In this document: one piece after another, positions 1 through 6,656 of the stretch
How the letters are laid out: each line of letters opens with the position of its first letter
Numbering within the stretch: the first letter of the stretch is position 1
Source: Gaiellasilicea sp046594445
Lineage (GTDB): Bacteria > Actinomycetota > Thermoleophilia > Gaiellales > Gaiellaceae
NCBI GenBank assembly: GCA_046594445.1
Contig: JBKJSM010000032.1
Span: forward strand, 1 to 25,693
Direction: 5' to 3'
DNA: 25,693 nt
Made by a program: the position numbers and the translations under genes
The notes under the pieces: generated by a model
Told to the model about the DNA's origin: nothing
Seen by the model: the letters and a program-made list of their open reading frames with translations, nothing else
The model's database searches: none

Positions 1-569
1 GCGTCGAGCGTCGCGGCGAGGCGGGCGACGACGCCGAGCGGGGACGCGTCGTCGACGACCTCCCGCGCGCGGCGGGCGCGGCCGAGCAGGTCGAGCGCGA
101 TCGCCGCCTGGTTGCCGAAGAGCCCGAGCAGCTCCATCTCCTGCAGCGAGAACCGCTCTCGTTTGGGGCGATCGAGCACCTGCAGCACGCCGAGCACCTC
201 CTCGTCGTGGAGGAGCGGCACGGCCATCAGCGACTTCGGCACGTAGCCCGTGGACGCGGCCACGTCGCGCGCGAAGCGGGGATCGTTCTCGAGATCGTCG
301 AGCACGAGCGGCTGTCGGGTCACGAGCACCCAGCCGGCGATCCCGGTGCTCGACGGCAGCCGCTGGCCGACAAGGGACGACGCCCCTTCGCCGGCGACGG
401 CCTCGAAGACGAGCTCGTTCGCCTCCACGTCGAGCAGGAAGATCGACGAGGCGCGGGCGCGGAAGATCCCCCGCGCGACCTCGACGATCGACTGCAGCAG
501 CTCGCGGTGGCCCGCCTCCGCTGCCAGGACGCCCGCGGCGACGGCGTCGCGGAGCTCGTCGTCAGCCAT
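1..569 (-). CDS. GAF-domain sensor protein (3' end outside window)
   Basis: The minus-strand frame is open from ATG at 569 to the window edge (189 codons visible). It begins MADDELRDAVAAGVLAAEAG. Residues about 22-160 look like a GAF domain: a helix leading to ARASSIFLLDVEANELVF, the segment STGIAGWVLVTRQPLVLDD, the element KSLMAVPLLHDEEVLGVLQV, and a closing helix FGNQAAIALDLL. GAF domains bind small ligands or cofactors and usually control a linked output domain; any output domain lies beyond the window. Its ATG overlaps the stop of the upstream protease gene by 8 nt (ATGGCTGA), so the two are probably translationally coupled. No cysteine or histidine stands out as a haem or bilin ligand. 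The fold call is good, but the ligand and output are unknown. Confidence 0.85.
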   Translation of the reverse strand, partial: MADDELRDAVAAGVLAAEAGHRELLQSIVEVARGIFRARASSIFLLDVEANELVFEAVAGEGASSLVGQRLPSSTGIAGWVLVTRQPLVLDDLENDPRFARDVAASTGYVPKSLMAVPLLHDEEVLGVLQVLDRPKRERFSLQEMELLGLFGNQAAIALDLLGRARRAREVVDDASPLGVVARLAATLD

Positions 570-1413
570 GCGTTTCCTCCAGGACGTTGTTGGCGGTCAG
601 ATAGAGCACGCTCTTCACCTGGAAGGGCGTCAGCTCGGGGTGCTTGGCGCGGATCAGCGCGCAGAGGCCGCTCATGTGCGGCGTCGCGAAGCTATTTCCG
701 GTCGACCGCACGGTCGAGCCGCCGAGCCAGGCCACCTCGACCTCCAGCCCTCGCGCGAAAAACTCGACCGGCGGGTTCGGGTTGTAGAAGAACGTGTCGC
801 CCTGCTCGAGCTCGTGGCTGCCGACCGAGAGCACCGACGAGAACCGCCAAGGGAAGCTCTCCACCGGCATGTTGTGGGCCGAGGCGACGACGATCGTCCG
901 GTTGAAGTAGGCGGCGTCGGTGAGCTCGTGCAGCGCCGCTGCGAGATCGAGCTTCGTCGTCGAGAGGCTCATGTTGATCACGTCGACGCCGCGCTCGATC
1001 GCCCAGCGCAGGCCCGCGATCAACAGTCGGCCGCTGCCGGTCCAGCCTGCGCCGAGGACGCGCACGCTGATCAGCTCGGCGTCGGGCGCGAGCGAGCGGA
1101 TGATGCCGGCGCAGGCGGTCCCGTGACCGCAGACGTCGCCTTCCTCGTCCTCCTCGATCGAGGGCTCCTCGCCCTTCGCGCCGGTGACGACGACCGCCTC
1201 GTCGACCACTCCCACGAGCGGGTGCCCACGCTCGATCCCGCTGTCGACGACGGCGACGACCGCTCCCTTCCCGGTCGAGCCGCCCCAGGCCCAGTCCCGG
1301 TCGACCCGGTCGGGCCACGTCGGCGGCATCCGGATCGCGTCGAGACCGGTGGTGGGGAGGCTCCAGGCGGGCAGCTCCTCCTCGTATTGCTCCTCCTCGT
1401 TGGCCTCCGCCAT
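562..1413 (-). CDS. Intracellular subtilisin-like (S8 family) serine protease
   Basis: A 283-residue peptidase_S8 domain with a complete catalytic triad: Asp57 (AVVDSGIERGHP), His97 (CGHGTACAG) and Ser241 (GNSFATPHMSG). Asn181 (VASAHN) fits the oxyanion-hole position. No signal peptide, transmembrane segment or classical inhibitor prodomain is visible. The N-terminus is a short acidic stretch (MAEANEEEQYEEE), so the enzyme probably works in the cytoplasm. I chose ATG 1413 because the frame upstream is Arg-rich and unlike the family, and because a promoter-like element ends 6 nt before it. The gene is compact; secreted subtilisins are usually about 380 residues with their prodomain. Its stop overlaps the start of the GAF gene, implying a shared transcript. 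Substrate is unknown. Regulated proteolysis under GAF-protein control is an inference from the overlap. Confidence 0.9.
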   Translation of the reverse strand: MAEANEEEQYEEELPAWSLPTTGLDAIRMPPTWPDRVDRDWAWGGSTGKGAVVAVVDSGIERGHPLVGVVDEAVVVTGAKGEEPSIEEDEEGDVCGHGTACAGIIRSLAPDAELISVRVLGAGWTGSGRLLIAGLRWAIERGVDVINMSLSTTKLDLAAALHELTDAAYFNRTIVVASAHNMPVESFPWRFSSVLSVGSHELEQGDTFFYNPNPPVEFFARGLEVEVAWLGGSTVRSTGNSFATPHMSGLCALIRAKHPELTPFQVKSVLYLTANNVLEETHG

Positions 1414-1419
1414 CACGCC

Positions 1420-1448
1420 ATCGTGACGGGTGCCGCTCACCGTGTAAA
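1420..1448 (-). promoter_or_regulatory. Candidate leaderless promoter of the S8/GAF operon
   Basis: Read on the minus strand, TTTACA (1448-1443), a 17-bp spacer and CACGAT (1425-1420) are followed by exactly 6 nt and then the ATG at 1413. This is the geometry of a sigma70-type promoter firing at the first base of the start codon. It overlaps the plus-strand promoter of the divergent cyclase gene. The call rests on motif match and spacing only. Confidence 0.45.
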
Positions 1449-1451
1449 GAT
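1423..1451 (+). promoter_or_regulatory. Candidate leaderless promoter of the cyclase/ATPase gene
   Basis: GTGACG (1423-1428, four of six matches to TTGACA), a 17-bp spacer and AAAGAT (1446-1451, within TAAAGAT) lie exactly 6 nt before ATG 1458. No Shine-Dalgarno sequence is present, which agrees with a leaderless message. Its -35 and -10 boxes interlock with those of the opposing promoter. Confidence 0.4.
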
Positions 1452-1457
1452 CGGACG

Positions 1458-4400
1458 ATGGTGACCTGCAACAAGTGTGGCCGCGAGGCCGCGCCGGACG
1501 CCAGCTTCTGCGCCGGCTGCGGCGCACCGCTGACGAGTGCAGCGGCGCGCGAGGAGCGGAAGGTGGTGACCGTCCTCTTCGCGGACCTCGTAGGGTCGAC
1601 GTCGCGCGCGGAGGGGCTGGACCCGGAGGACGTGCGTGCGATCCTGTCGCCGTTCTATGCGCGACTGCGCTCGGAGCTGGAGCGCTTCGGCGGCACGGTG
1701 GAGAAGTTCATCGGCGACGCTGTGATGGCGGTCTTCGGAGCGCCGGTCGCGCACGAGGACGATCCGGAGCGGGCGGTACGGGCGGCGCTGGCGATCCGGG
1801 ACTGGGTGCTCGAGGAGCAGGAGCTGCAGGTGCGGATCGCGGTCCACACCGGTGAGGCGCTAGTCGCGCTCGGTGCGCGGCCGGCCGAGGGCGAGGGGAT
1901 GGTCGCGGGCGACGTCGTCAACACGGCGGCGCGGCTGCAGGGCGCGGCGCCCGTGAACGGGATCCTGGTGGGGGAGCAGACATTTCGGGCGACGGAGCGC
2001 GCAATCGAGTACCGCGAGCACGAGCCGGTTCAGGCGAAGGGCAAGGCGGAGCCGATCCCGGTGTGGGAAGCCGTGCAGGCGCGCTCCCGCTTTGGCGTCG
2101 ACCTCGCCGCGGCCTCTAGCACGCCGCTGGTCGGCCGTACGCAGGAGGTCGAGCTGCTCGTGGCCGCACTCGCCCGCGCCCGCGAGGAGCGGGAGCCGCA
2201 GCTCGTGACGCTCGTCGGCGTGCCCGGGATCGGCAAGAGCCGCCTGCTAGGCGAACTCTTCGCCGCGATCGAGCAGGGCAGCGTCCTCACCACCTGGCGG
2301 CAAGGACGGTCGCTGTCGTACGGCGAAGGGGTCAGCTACTGGGCGCTCGGCGAGATGGTGAAGGCGCAGACCGGGATCCTCGATACGGATACCCGCGAGG
2401 ATGCAGGCAGCAAGCTGCGGGAGGCCGCCGGACGGTTGCTGCCCGACGAGACCGAGGCGCGCTGGGTCGAGTCGCACCTGCGGCCGCTCGTCGGCATGGC
2501 GGCCGACGACCTCTCCGGCGACCGCCGCGGAGAGGCGTTCGCGGCCTGGCGGCGCTTCTTCGAGGCGCTCGCCGAGGAGCGGCCGCTCGTGCTCGTCTTC
2601 GAGGATCTGCACTGGGCCGACGACGGGCTGCTCGACTTCGTCGACCACCTCGTCGACTGGCTGACCGACGTGCCCGTGCTCGTGGTCGCGAGTGCCCGCC
2701 CCGAGCTGCTCGCCCGGCGCCCGGCCTGGGGCGGGGGTAAGGCGAACGCGACGACGGTCTCGCTCTCCCCGCTCTCGGATGAGGAGACCGCTCGGCTCGT
2801 GCATGCGTTGCTCGAGCAGTCGGTGCTGCCGGCCGATGTGCAGTCGGCGCTGCTGGAGCGTGCGGGCGGCAACCCGCTCTACGCGGAGGAGTTTGTGCGG
2901 ATGGTCGCTGAGCGCGGTTACGGCCACATCGAGCTGCCGGAGTCGGTGCAGGGGATCATCGCCGCGCGTCTCGACGGGCTCGATCCCGAAGACAAGGGCC
3001 TGCTTCAGGACGCCGCCGTGGTCGGAAAGGTCTTCTGGTCGGGCGCGCTGGCTGCGATCGGCGGTCGCGAGCCCTTCGCGGTCGAGGAGCGGCTGCACGC
3101 GCTCGAGCGGCGCGAGCTCGTCCGCCGCGAGCGGCGTAGCTCGGTGGCGGGGGAGAGCGAGTACGCGTTCCGGCACGTCCTCGTCCGCGACGTTGCCTAC
3201 GGCGCGATTCCGCGCGCCGCGCGGGCCGAGCGCCATCGCGCCGCCGCCGAGTGGATCGAGTCGCTCGGCCGTCCCGAGGATCACGCTGACTTGCTCGCGC
3301 ACCACTATCTCTCCGCGCTCGAGCTCGCGCGCGCCGCGGGAACGGACGCGGGGATCCTCAAAGAGGCGGCGGCGGCGGCGCTCGTCAGTGCGGGAGACCG
3401 GGCGTCCTCGCTCAACGCCTTTGCGAGCGCCGCGCGCTTCTACGACGAGGCGCTCGCGCTCGGCGTGGACGAACAGGAGCGTCCGCGCATCCTCTTCCGG
3501 CTCGGCGCCGCGCTCCACCTCGCCGGTGACGAGCGCCGGATCGAGATCCTCGAGCAGGCACGTGACGTGCTCGTCGCGGCGGGCGACCCCGAGACCGCGG
3601 CGGAGGCGAGCCTGCTGCTCGCCGAGGCGTGGTGGTTCCGCGGGCAGCGAGATCATGCCCGGCAGTACCTCGCGGGAGCGCAGGAGCTCGTCTCGGAACG
3701 CGGTGCATCCCCGGCCGCAGCGCGGGTCTTCGCGCAGGTCGCGCGCCACAGCATGCTCGCCGGTGAGGACGAGGAGGCGATCCGAGCCGCGCGCCGGGCG
3801 CTCGCTCTCGCAGACGACTTCGATCTGGTCGAGCCCCGCCTGCTCGCGCTCAACGTCCTCGGCACGACACGTGTGCACGGAGGCGACCGCGGCGGGATCG
3901 CCGATCTCGAGCGGGCGCTGGAAGTGGCGCTCGCCGCGAACAGCCCGGAGGCGGCGCGTGTCTACAACAATCTCGGCGCCGTCCTCTATGCGCAGGGCGA
4001 GCTCCGCCGCGCCGCCGAGCTCTGGCGCGAGGGTAAAGACGTGGCCGAACGGCTCGGGAACGCGACCGTCGGCCGCTACCTCAGCGGCGTCGCGGTCTGG
4101 GCCGACTACGACAGCGGCGATTGGGAGGCGGCGCTTCGCGTCGCGAACGCGTTCATCGCCGAGTGCGACGCCGGGTCGCCGCATTACCTCCACGGAGACG
4201 TGCTCGCTATTCGCAGTCGCATCCTGCTCGCCTGCGACGACGTCGAGGGGGCGCTCGCCGCGGCGATCCGCGCCGTCGAGCTCGGGCGCGAGGCGAAGGA
4301 CCCCCAGGCGCTGAGGTCGCCCCTTGGGTCCCAGCTGCGCGTCGCTCTCGACCTGGGGCGCACGGCTGACGCTCGGCTCATCGCCCACGAATTGCTCTCG

Positions 4401-4739
4401 TTGGATGGCCACCAAGTGGGGCTGGCGTTGGCCGCCGACGCTCTCGAGCTCCACGATGAGGTCGCGACGCTGATCGCCAGTCAGCCCGACACACCCTGGA
4501 CGCGGGCGGCCGGATCGATTCTCGCCGGCGACCTCGAGCAGGCCGCCGACCTGCTCGGGGAGATCGGCGATGGTCCCGGCGAGGCCGAGGTCAGGCTCCG
4601 TGCCGCAGCGGCGCTCGTCGCGGCCGGCCGCCGCGCCGAGGCGGATGCCCAGCTCGCGAAGGCGCTCGCCTTCTACCGCTCGGTGGGCGCGACCAGGCAC
4701 ACCCGGGAGGGCGAGGCACTGCTCGCCGCGACCGCCTAG
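1458..4739 (+). CDS. Zinc-ribbon / class III nucleotide cyclase / AAA ATPase / TPR signalling protein
   Basis: A 1093-residue multidomain protein. A zinc ribbon (C4, C7, C18, C21) comes first. A class III adenylate/guanylate cyclase domain follows at about 33-205, with metal-binding Asp43 (FADLVGST) and Asp87 (KFIGDAVMAVFG) and the transition-state pair Asn155/Arg159 (GDVVNTAARLQ), so it looks catalytically competent. Next is an AAA_16-type ATPase (about 222-480) with Walker A GVPGIGKS (Lys260) and Walker B LVLVFEDLHWAD (about 378-388). The remainder, from about 600 to the end, is alpha-helical TPR-like repeats rich in Ala/Leu/Glu. The architecture is MalT/STAND-like, with a cyclase as the output. 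It has no membrane segment and is probably a cytoplasmic ATP-gated switch. It diverges from the S8 protease gene over 44 bp. Its TAG stop overlaps the stop of the convergent gene. The activating ligand is unknown. Confidence 0.93.
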   Translation: MVTCNKCGREAAPDASFCAGCGAPLTSAAAREERKVVTVLFADLVGSTSRAEGLDPEDVRAILSPFYARLRSELERFGGTVEKFIGDAVMAVFGAPVAHEDDPERAVRAALAIRDWVLEEQELQVRIAVHTGEALVALGARPAEGEGMVAGDVVNTAARLQGAAPVNGILVGEQTFRATERAIEYREHEPVQAKGKAEPIPVWEAVQARSRFGVDLAAASSTPLVGRTQEVELLVAALARAREEREPQLVTLVGVPGIGKSRLLGELFAAIEQGSVLTTWRQGRSLSYGEGVSYWALGEMVKAQTGILDTDTREDAGSKLREAAGRLLPDETEARWVESHLRPLVGMAADDLSGDRRGEAFAAWRRFFEALAEERPLVLVFEDLHWADDGLLDFVDHLVDWLTDVPVLVVASARPELLARRPAWGGGKANATTVSLSPLSDEETARLVHALLEQSVLPADVQSALLERAGGNPLYAEEFVRMVAERGYGHIELPESVQGIIAARLDGLDPEDKGLLQDAAVVGKVFWSGALAAIGGREPFAVEERLHALERRELVRRERRSSVAGESEYAFRHVLVRDVAYGAIPRAARAERHRAAAEWIESLGRPEDHADLLAHHYLSALELARAAGTDAGILKEAAAAALVSAGDRASSLNAFASAARFYDEALALGVDEQERPRILFRLGAALHLAGDERRIEILEQARDVLVAAGDPETAAEASLLLAEAWWFRGQRDHARQYLAGAQELVSERGASPAAARVFAQVARHSMLAGEDEEAIRAARRALALADDFDLVEPRLLALNVLGTTRVHGGDRGGIADLERALEVALAANSPEAARVYNNLGAVLYAQGELRRAAELWREGKDVAERLGNATVGRYLSGVAVWADYDSGDWEAALRVANAFIAECDAGSPHYLHGDVLAIRSRILLACDDVEGALAAAIRAVELGREAKDPQALRSPLGSQLRVALDLGRTADARLIAHELLSLDGHQVGLALAADALELHDEVATLIASQPDTPWTRAAGSILAGDLEQAADLLGEIGDGPGEAEVRLRAAAALVAAGRRAEADAQLAKALAFYRSVGATRHTREGEALLAATA
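4736..4739. other. Overlapping stop codons of convergent genes (CTAG)
   Basis: The palindrome CTAG supplies TAG to the plus-strand cyclase gene (4737-4739) and TAG to the minus-strand MBL/rhodanese gene (4738-4736). There is no space for an intergenic terminator, so each transcript must run into the other gene as antisense or end inside it. Confidence 0.9.
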
Positions 4740-6073
4740 TTCCCGCAGCGGCGGAACTCGACCATCTGCCCGCCCCGGGCCGCCCAGTCGTCGACGCCAC
4801 CGTCGAGCACCGGACGGGCTTTGACACCCTTGGCGGCGAGGATCGACGCGGCGATGCCGGCGCGCGCTCCGGTACCGCAGATCGTCACGACGGGGCGGTC
4901 GGTGGGCACGTCTGCTCCGCAGAGCGCGAGGAGGCGGTACGGAATGTGACGGCTGCCGGCGATGTAGCCGGTGTCCCGCTCGTCCCGCTCGCGGACGTCG
5001 ATCAGCTCCGCGCCGTCCTCCAGCAGGCGGTCGAGCTCGTCCAGGTGGACAGGCTCGATCCTTTCCGGCCCGTCTCCGAGCACGTAGCCCTCGAGGTCGA
5101 GGAAGCCGACGGAGCGCAAGCCGCGGATCGCGCGTCCCGCCTCGTGCGTGCTCGCGGCCTGAACGACGATGCGGTCGTCCGGGTCGAGCACGAAGCCCGA
5201 CTTGGTTGCGAACGAGGTGCCCGAGACCGGGACGTTCAGCGATCCAGGTACGTGCCCATCGAGGTAGTCGGCCGCCGGACGCACGTCGAGGACCGTCGCG
5301 CCCGCTGGCGCGGCGGCGAGCTCGCTGACCTCGGCGGGGGCTCCGACGAACTGACCCCGGTTGAGCTCGACCAGCCGTCCCATGTTCGGTGGCTTCGGCG
5401 CATCGGCGCCGGACGCGTTGGCCACGAACTGGAGCTCGTCCTCGATCAGGAGCGCGGGGTTGTACCGGCGCTCGAAGCCGATCGTCGACGAGGCCTTCGA
5501 GCTCATCCCCTTGCCGCAGAGCGAGCCGGCGACGTGCCCAGGAAAGACCTCGACGCCGTCCGGGAGCAGAAGCAGGCGCTGCAGGGAGTGGAAGAGGCCT
5601 TCCGCGCCCTCCTGCGCGCCCACGGCGAGGTCGGGCCGTGCTGCGTCGCCGACGAAGAGCGAGTCGCCCGTGAGGACGAGCCACGTCTCCTCGGCGCGCG
5701 AGCGATCGACGACCGCGAGGCAGGTGTGCTCCGGCCGGTGCCCGGGCGTGTGGATGGCGCGGAGGACGACGTCACCGAGCTCGAGCTCGGCGCCGTCTGC
5801 GAGCGCGTCGTGGGGGTACGCGGCTTCCGCGTCCGGATGGATCGACACGGGCACGCCGCGGTCGAGCGCCAGCCTGCCGTGGCCCGAGAGGTGGTCGGCA
5901 TGCGTGTGAGTCTCCACCGTTCGCACGATCTCGACCCCTCTTCGCGCAGCCGCCTCGAGCACGGGCTCGATTGCGTAGGGGGGATCCACGATCGCGGCGA
6001 TGCCTGCGTTCTCGTCGCCGATCAGGTACGACGCGCACCCGAGATCGTCGTCCACGAACTGCTGGAAGACCAC
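4736..6073 (-). CDS. Metallo-beta-lactamase fold / tandem rhodanese protein (persulfide dioxygenase type)
   Basis: A 445-residue protein. The MBL-fold domain (1 to about 250) has the metal motif H56-x-H58-x-D60-H61 (THTHADHLSGH), His112 (TPGHRPEHT) and Asp137 (LTGDSLFVGD). It also carries the segment GHVAGSLCGKGMSSK, typical of ETHE1/Blh-like persulfide dioxygenases. Two rhodanese domains follow. The first (about 265-345) has no active-site Cys (QAAS occupies the loop); the second (about 355-440) has CGTGARAG with Cys399. By family, it would oxidise glutathione-type persulfide to sulfite, with rhodanese sulfur transfer. I chose GTG 6073 because family members begin right there (MVFQQFVDDDLGCASYLIGD); extending upstream runs through the preceding gene. 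It lies 14 nt after the YcnI-like gene, and its stop shares CTAG with the cyclase gene's stop. Confidence 0.88.
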   Translation of the reverse strand: MVFQQFVDDDLGCASYLIGDENAGIAAIVDPPYAIEPVLEAAARRGVEIVRTVETHTHADHLSGHGRLALDRGVPVSIHPDAEAAYPHDALADGAELELGDVVLRAIHTPGHRPEHTCLAVVDRSRAEETWLVLTGDSLFVGDAARPDLAVGAQEGAEGLFHSLQRLLLLPDGVEVFPGHVAGSLCGKGMSSKASSTIGFERRYNPALLIEDELQFVANASGADAPKPPNMGRLVELNRGQFVGAPAEVSELAAAPAGATVLDVRPAADYLDGHVPGSLNVPVSGTSFATKSGFVLDPDDRIVVQAASTHEAGRAIRGLRSVGFLDLEGYVLGDGPERIEPVHLDELDRLLEDGAELIDVRERDERDTGYIAGSRHIPYRLLALCGADVPTDRPVVTICGTGARAGIAASILAAKGVKARPVLDGGVDDWAARGGQMVEFRRCGN

Positions 6074-6087
6074 GAGTGGTGACGCTA

Positions 6088-6564
6088 TCAGGCAGTCCGG
6101 CGACGGGCCAGACGCAGGGCGGCCAGCGCGAGCGCCACTGCGAGGACGACGCCCGCCACCACGGCCGGCCAGGGAAACAACGACTCCTCCATTGCCGGCA
6201 CGACCGTGAGCACCTGCCGGACGACGACCGACTTTCCGTCCGGGTAGCCGGCCCGGAGCGTGACGGGCACCGGTCCGGGCGGCCCGTCCGCTCGCAGCCG
6301 GACTCGCCACAGCGTCTCCGGCCCTGCGACGCCCGCGAGCGTCGTCGACAGCACGTCGATCCCGGCTCCCTCGACCCGCAGGCTCGCGGGGCCGGCTCCG
6401 GGTCGCAAGCGCGGGAGCTCGACGGTCAGCTCCGTCTGGATCCCCTGCACGACGAGGCCGGGCCGGACGTCCACGTGGGCGCGCGCCGAATCTCCAAACG
6501 CGAGGGCGACCAGGAGCGCTAGCGTCGCCGCGAGATGAACGGCGTGTAAAGGTGACCGGTTCAC
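6088..6564 (-). CDS. Secreted, C-terminally membrane-anchored protein, YcnI/DUF1775-like
   Basis: A 158-residue protein. A signal peptide (about 1-30, hydrophobic core LAATLALLVALAFG, cleavage ARA|HVDV) is followed by a beta-rich extracellular domain of roughly 95 residues. A C-terminal transmembrane helix (about 128-150, VVAGVVLAVALALAALRL) ends in a positive tail, ARRRTA. I chose the GTG at 6564 because it places a normal two-to-three-residue basic start before the signal core; the longer frame adds a non-hydrophobic leader. The mature protein begins with His in an AHVxVxPG context, as in YcnI and CopC-like copper proteins where the N-terminal His binds copper. That resemblance is short, so the copper role is inferred. 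It is the first gene of an operon with the persulfide dioxygenase-like gene 14 nt downstream. Confidence 0.7.
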   Translation of the reverse strand: MNRSPLHAVHLAATLALLVALAFGDSARAHVDVRPGLVVQGIQTELTVELPRLRPGAGPASLRVEGAGIDVLSTTLAGVAGPETLWRVRLRADGPPGPVPVTLRAGYPDGKSVVVRQVLTVVPAMEESLFPWPAVVAGVVLAVALALAALRLARRRTA

Positions 6565-6656
6565 AGGTTTGGGACTGGTATACCCGGCAAGGAATGTCCC
6601 AGGGCGTTTCTCCGATGCGCCACTGCATTCACGACCACTACGGAAGGACATCGCAG
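6565..6656. promoter_or_regulatory. Divergent control region between the YcnI-like gene and oppA
   Basis: These 92 bp separate divergent genes. The perfect palindrome GGTATACC (6577-6584) provides a TATACC hexamer on both strands and is the most AT-rich spot in the gap. I could not find a well-spaced -35 box for either direction, so this may be a bidirectional -10 or an operator. The oppA side is long enough for a leader of about 60 nt ending in a strong ribosome site. Confidence 0.35.
6642..6648 (+). promoter_or_regulatory. oppA: Ribosome binding site of oppA
   Basis: GGAAGGA lies 8 nt before ATG 6657. This decides the start in favour of 6657 over in-frame ATGs upstream, and 6657 is also where a lipoprotein signal begins. 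Confidence 0.85.

Noticed and set aside
2247..5684. Long open frame on the minus strand opposite the cyclase gene
   Set aside because: Its translation is an Arg/Gly/Glu-rich low-complexity sequence with no domain, and it is exactly antisense to a well-supported multidomain protein. Such frames arise from strong G/C at third codon positions.
6074..6628. N-terminal extension of the MBL/rhodanese protein to an ATG at 6628
   Set aside because: The extension is an out-of-frame reading of the YcnI-like gene and is Arg/Gly-rich. Family members begin at the GTG at 6073.
6552..6656. Upstream in-frame ATGs for OppA
   Set aside because: They would place 35 polar residues before a textbook lipoprotein signal, and the only good ribosome site (6642-6648) serves ATG 6657.
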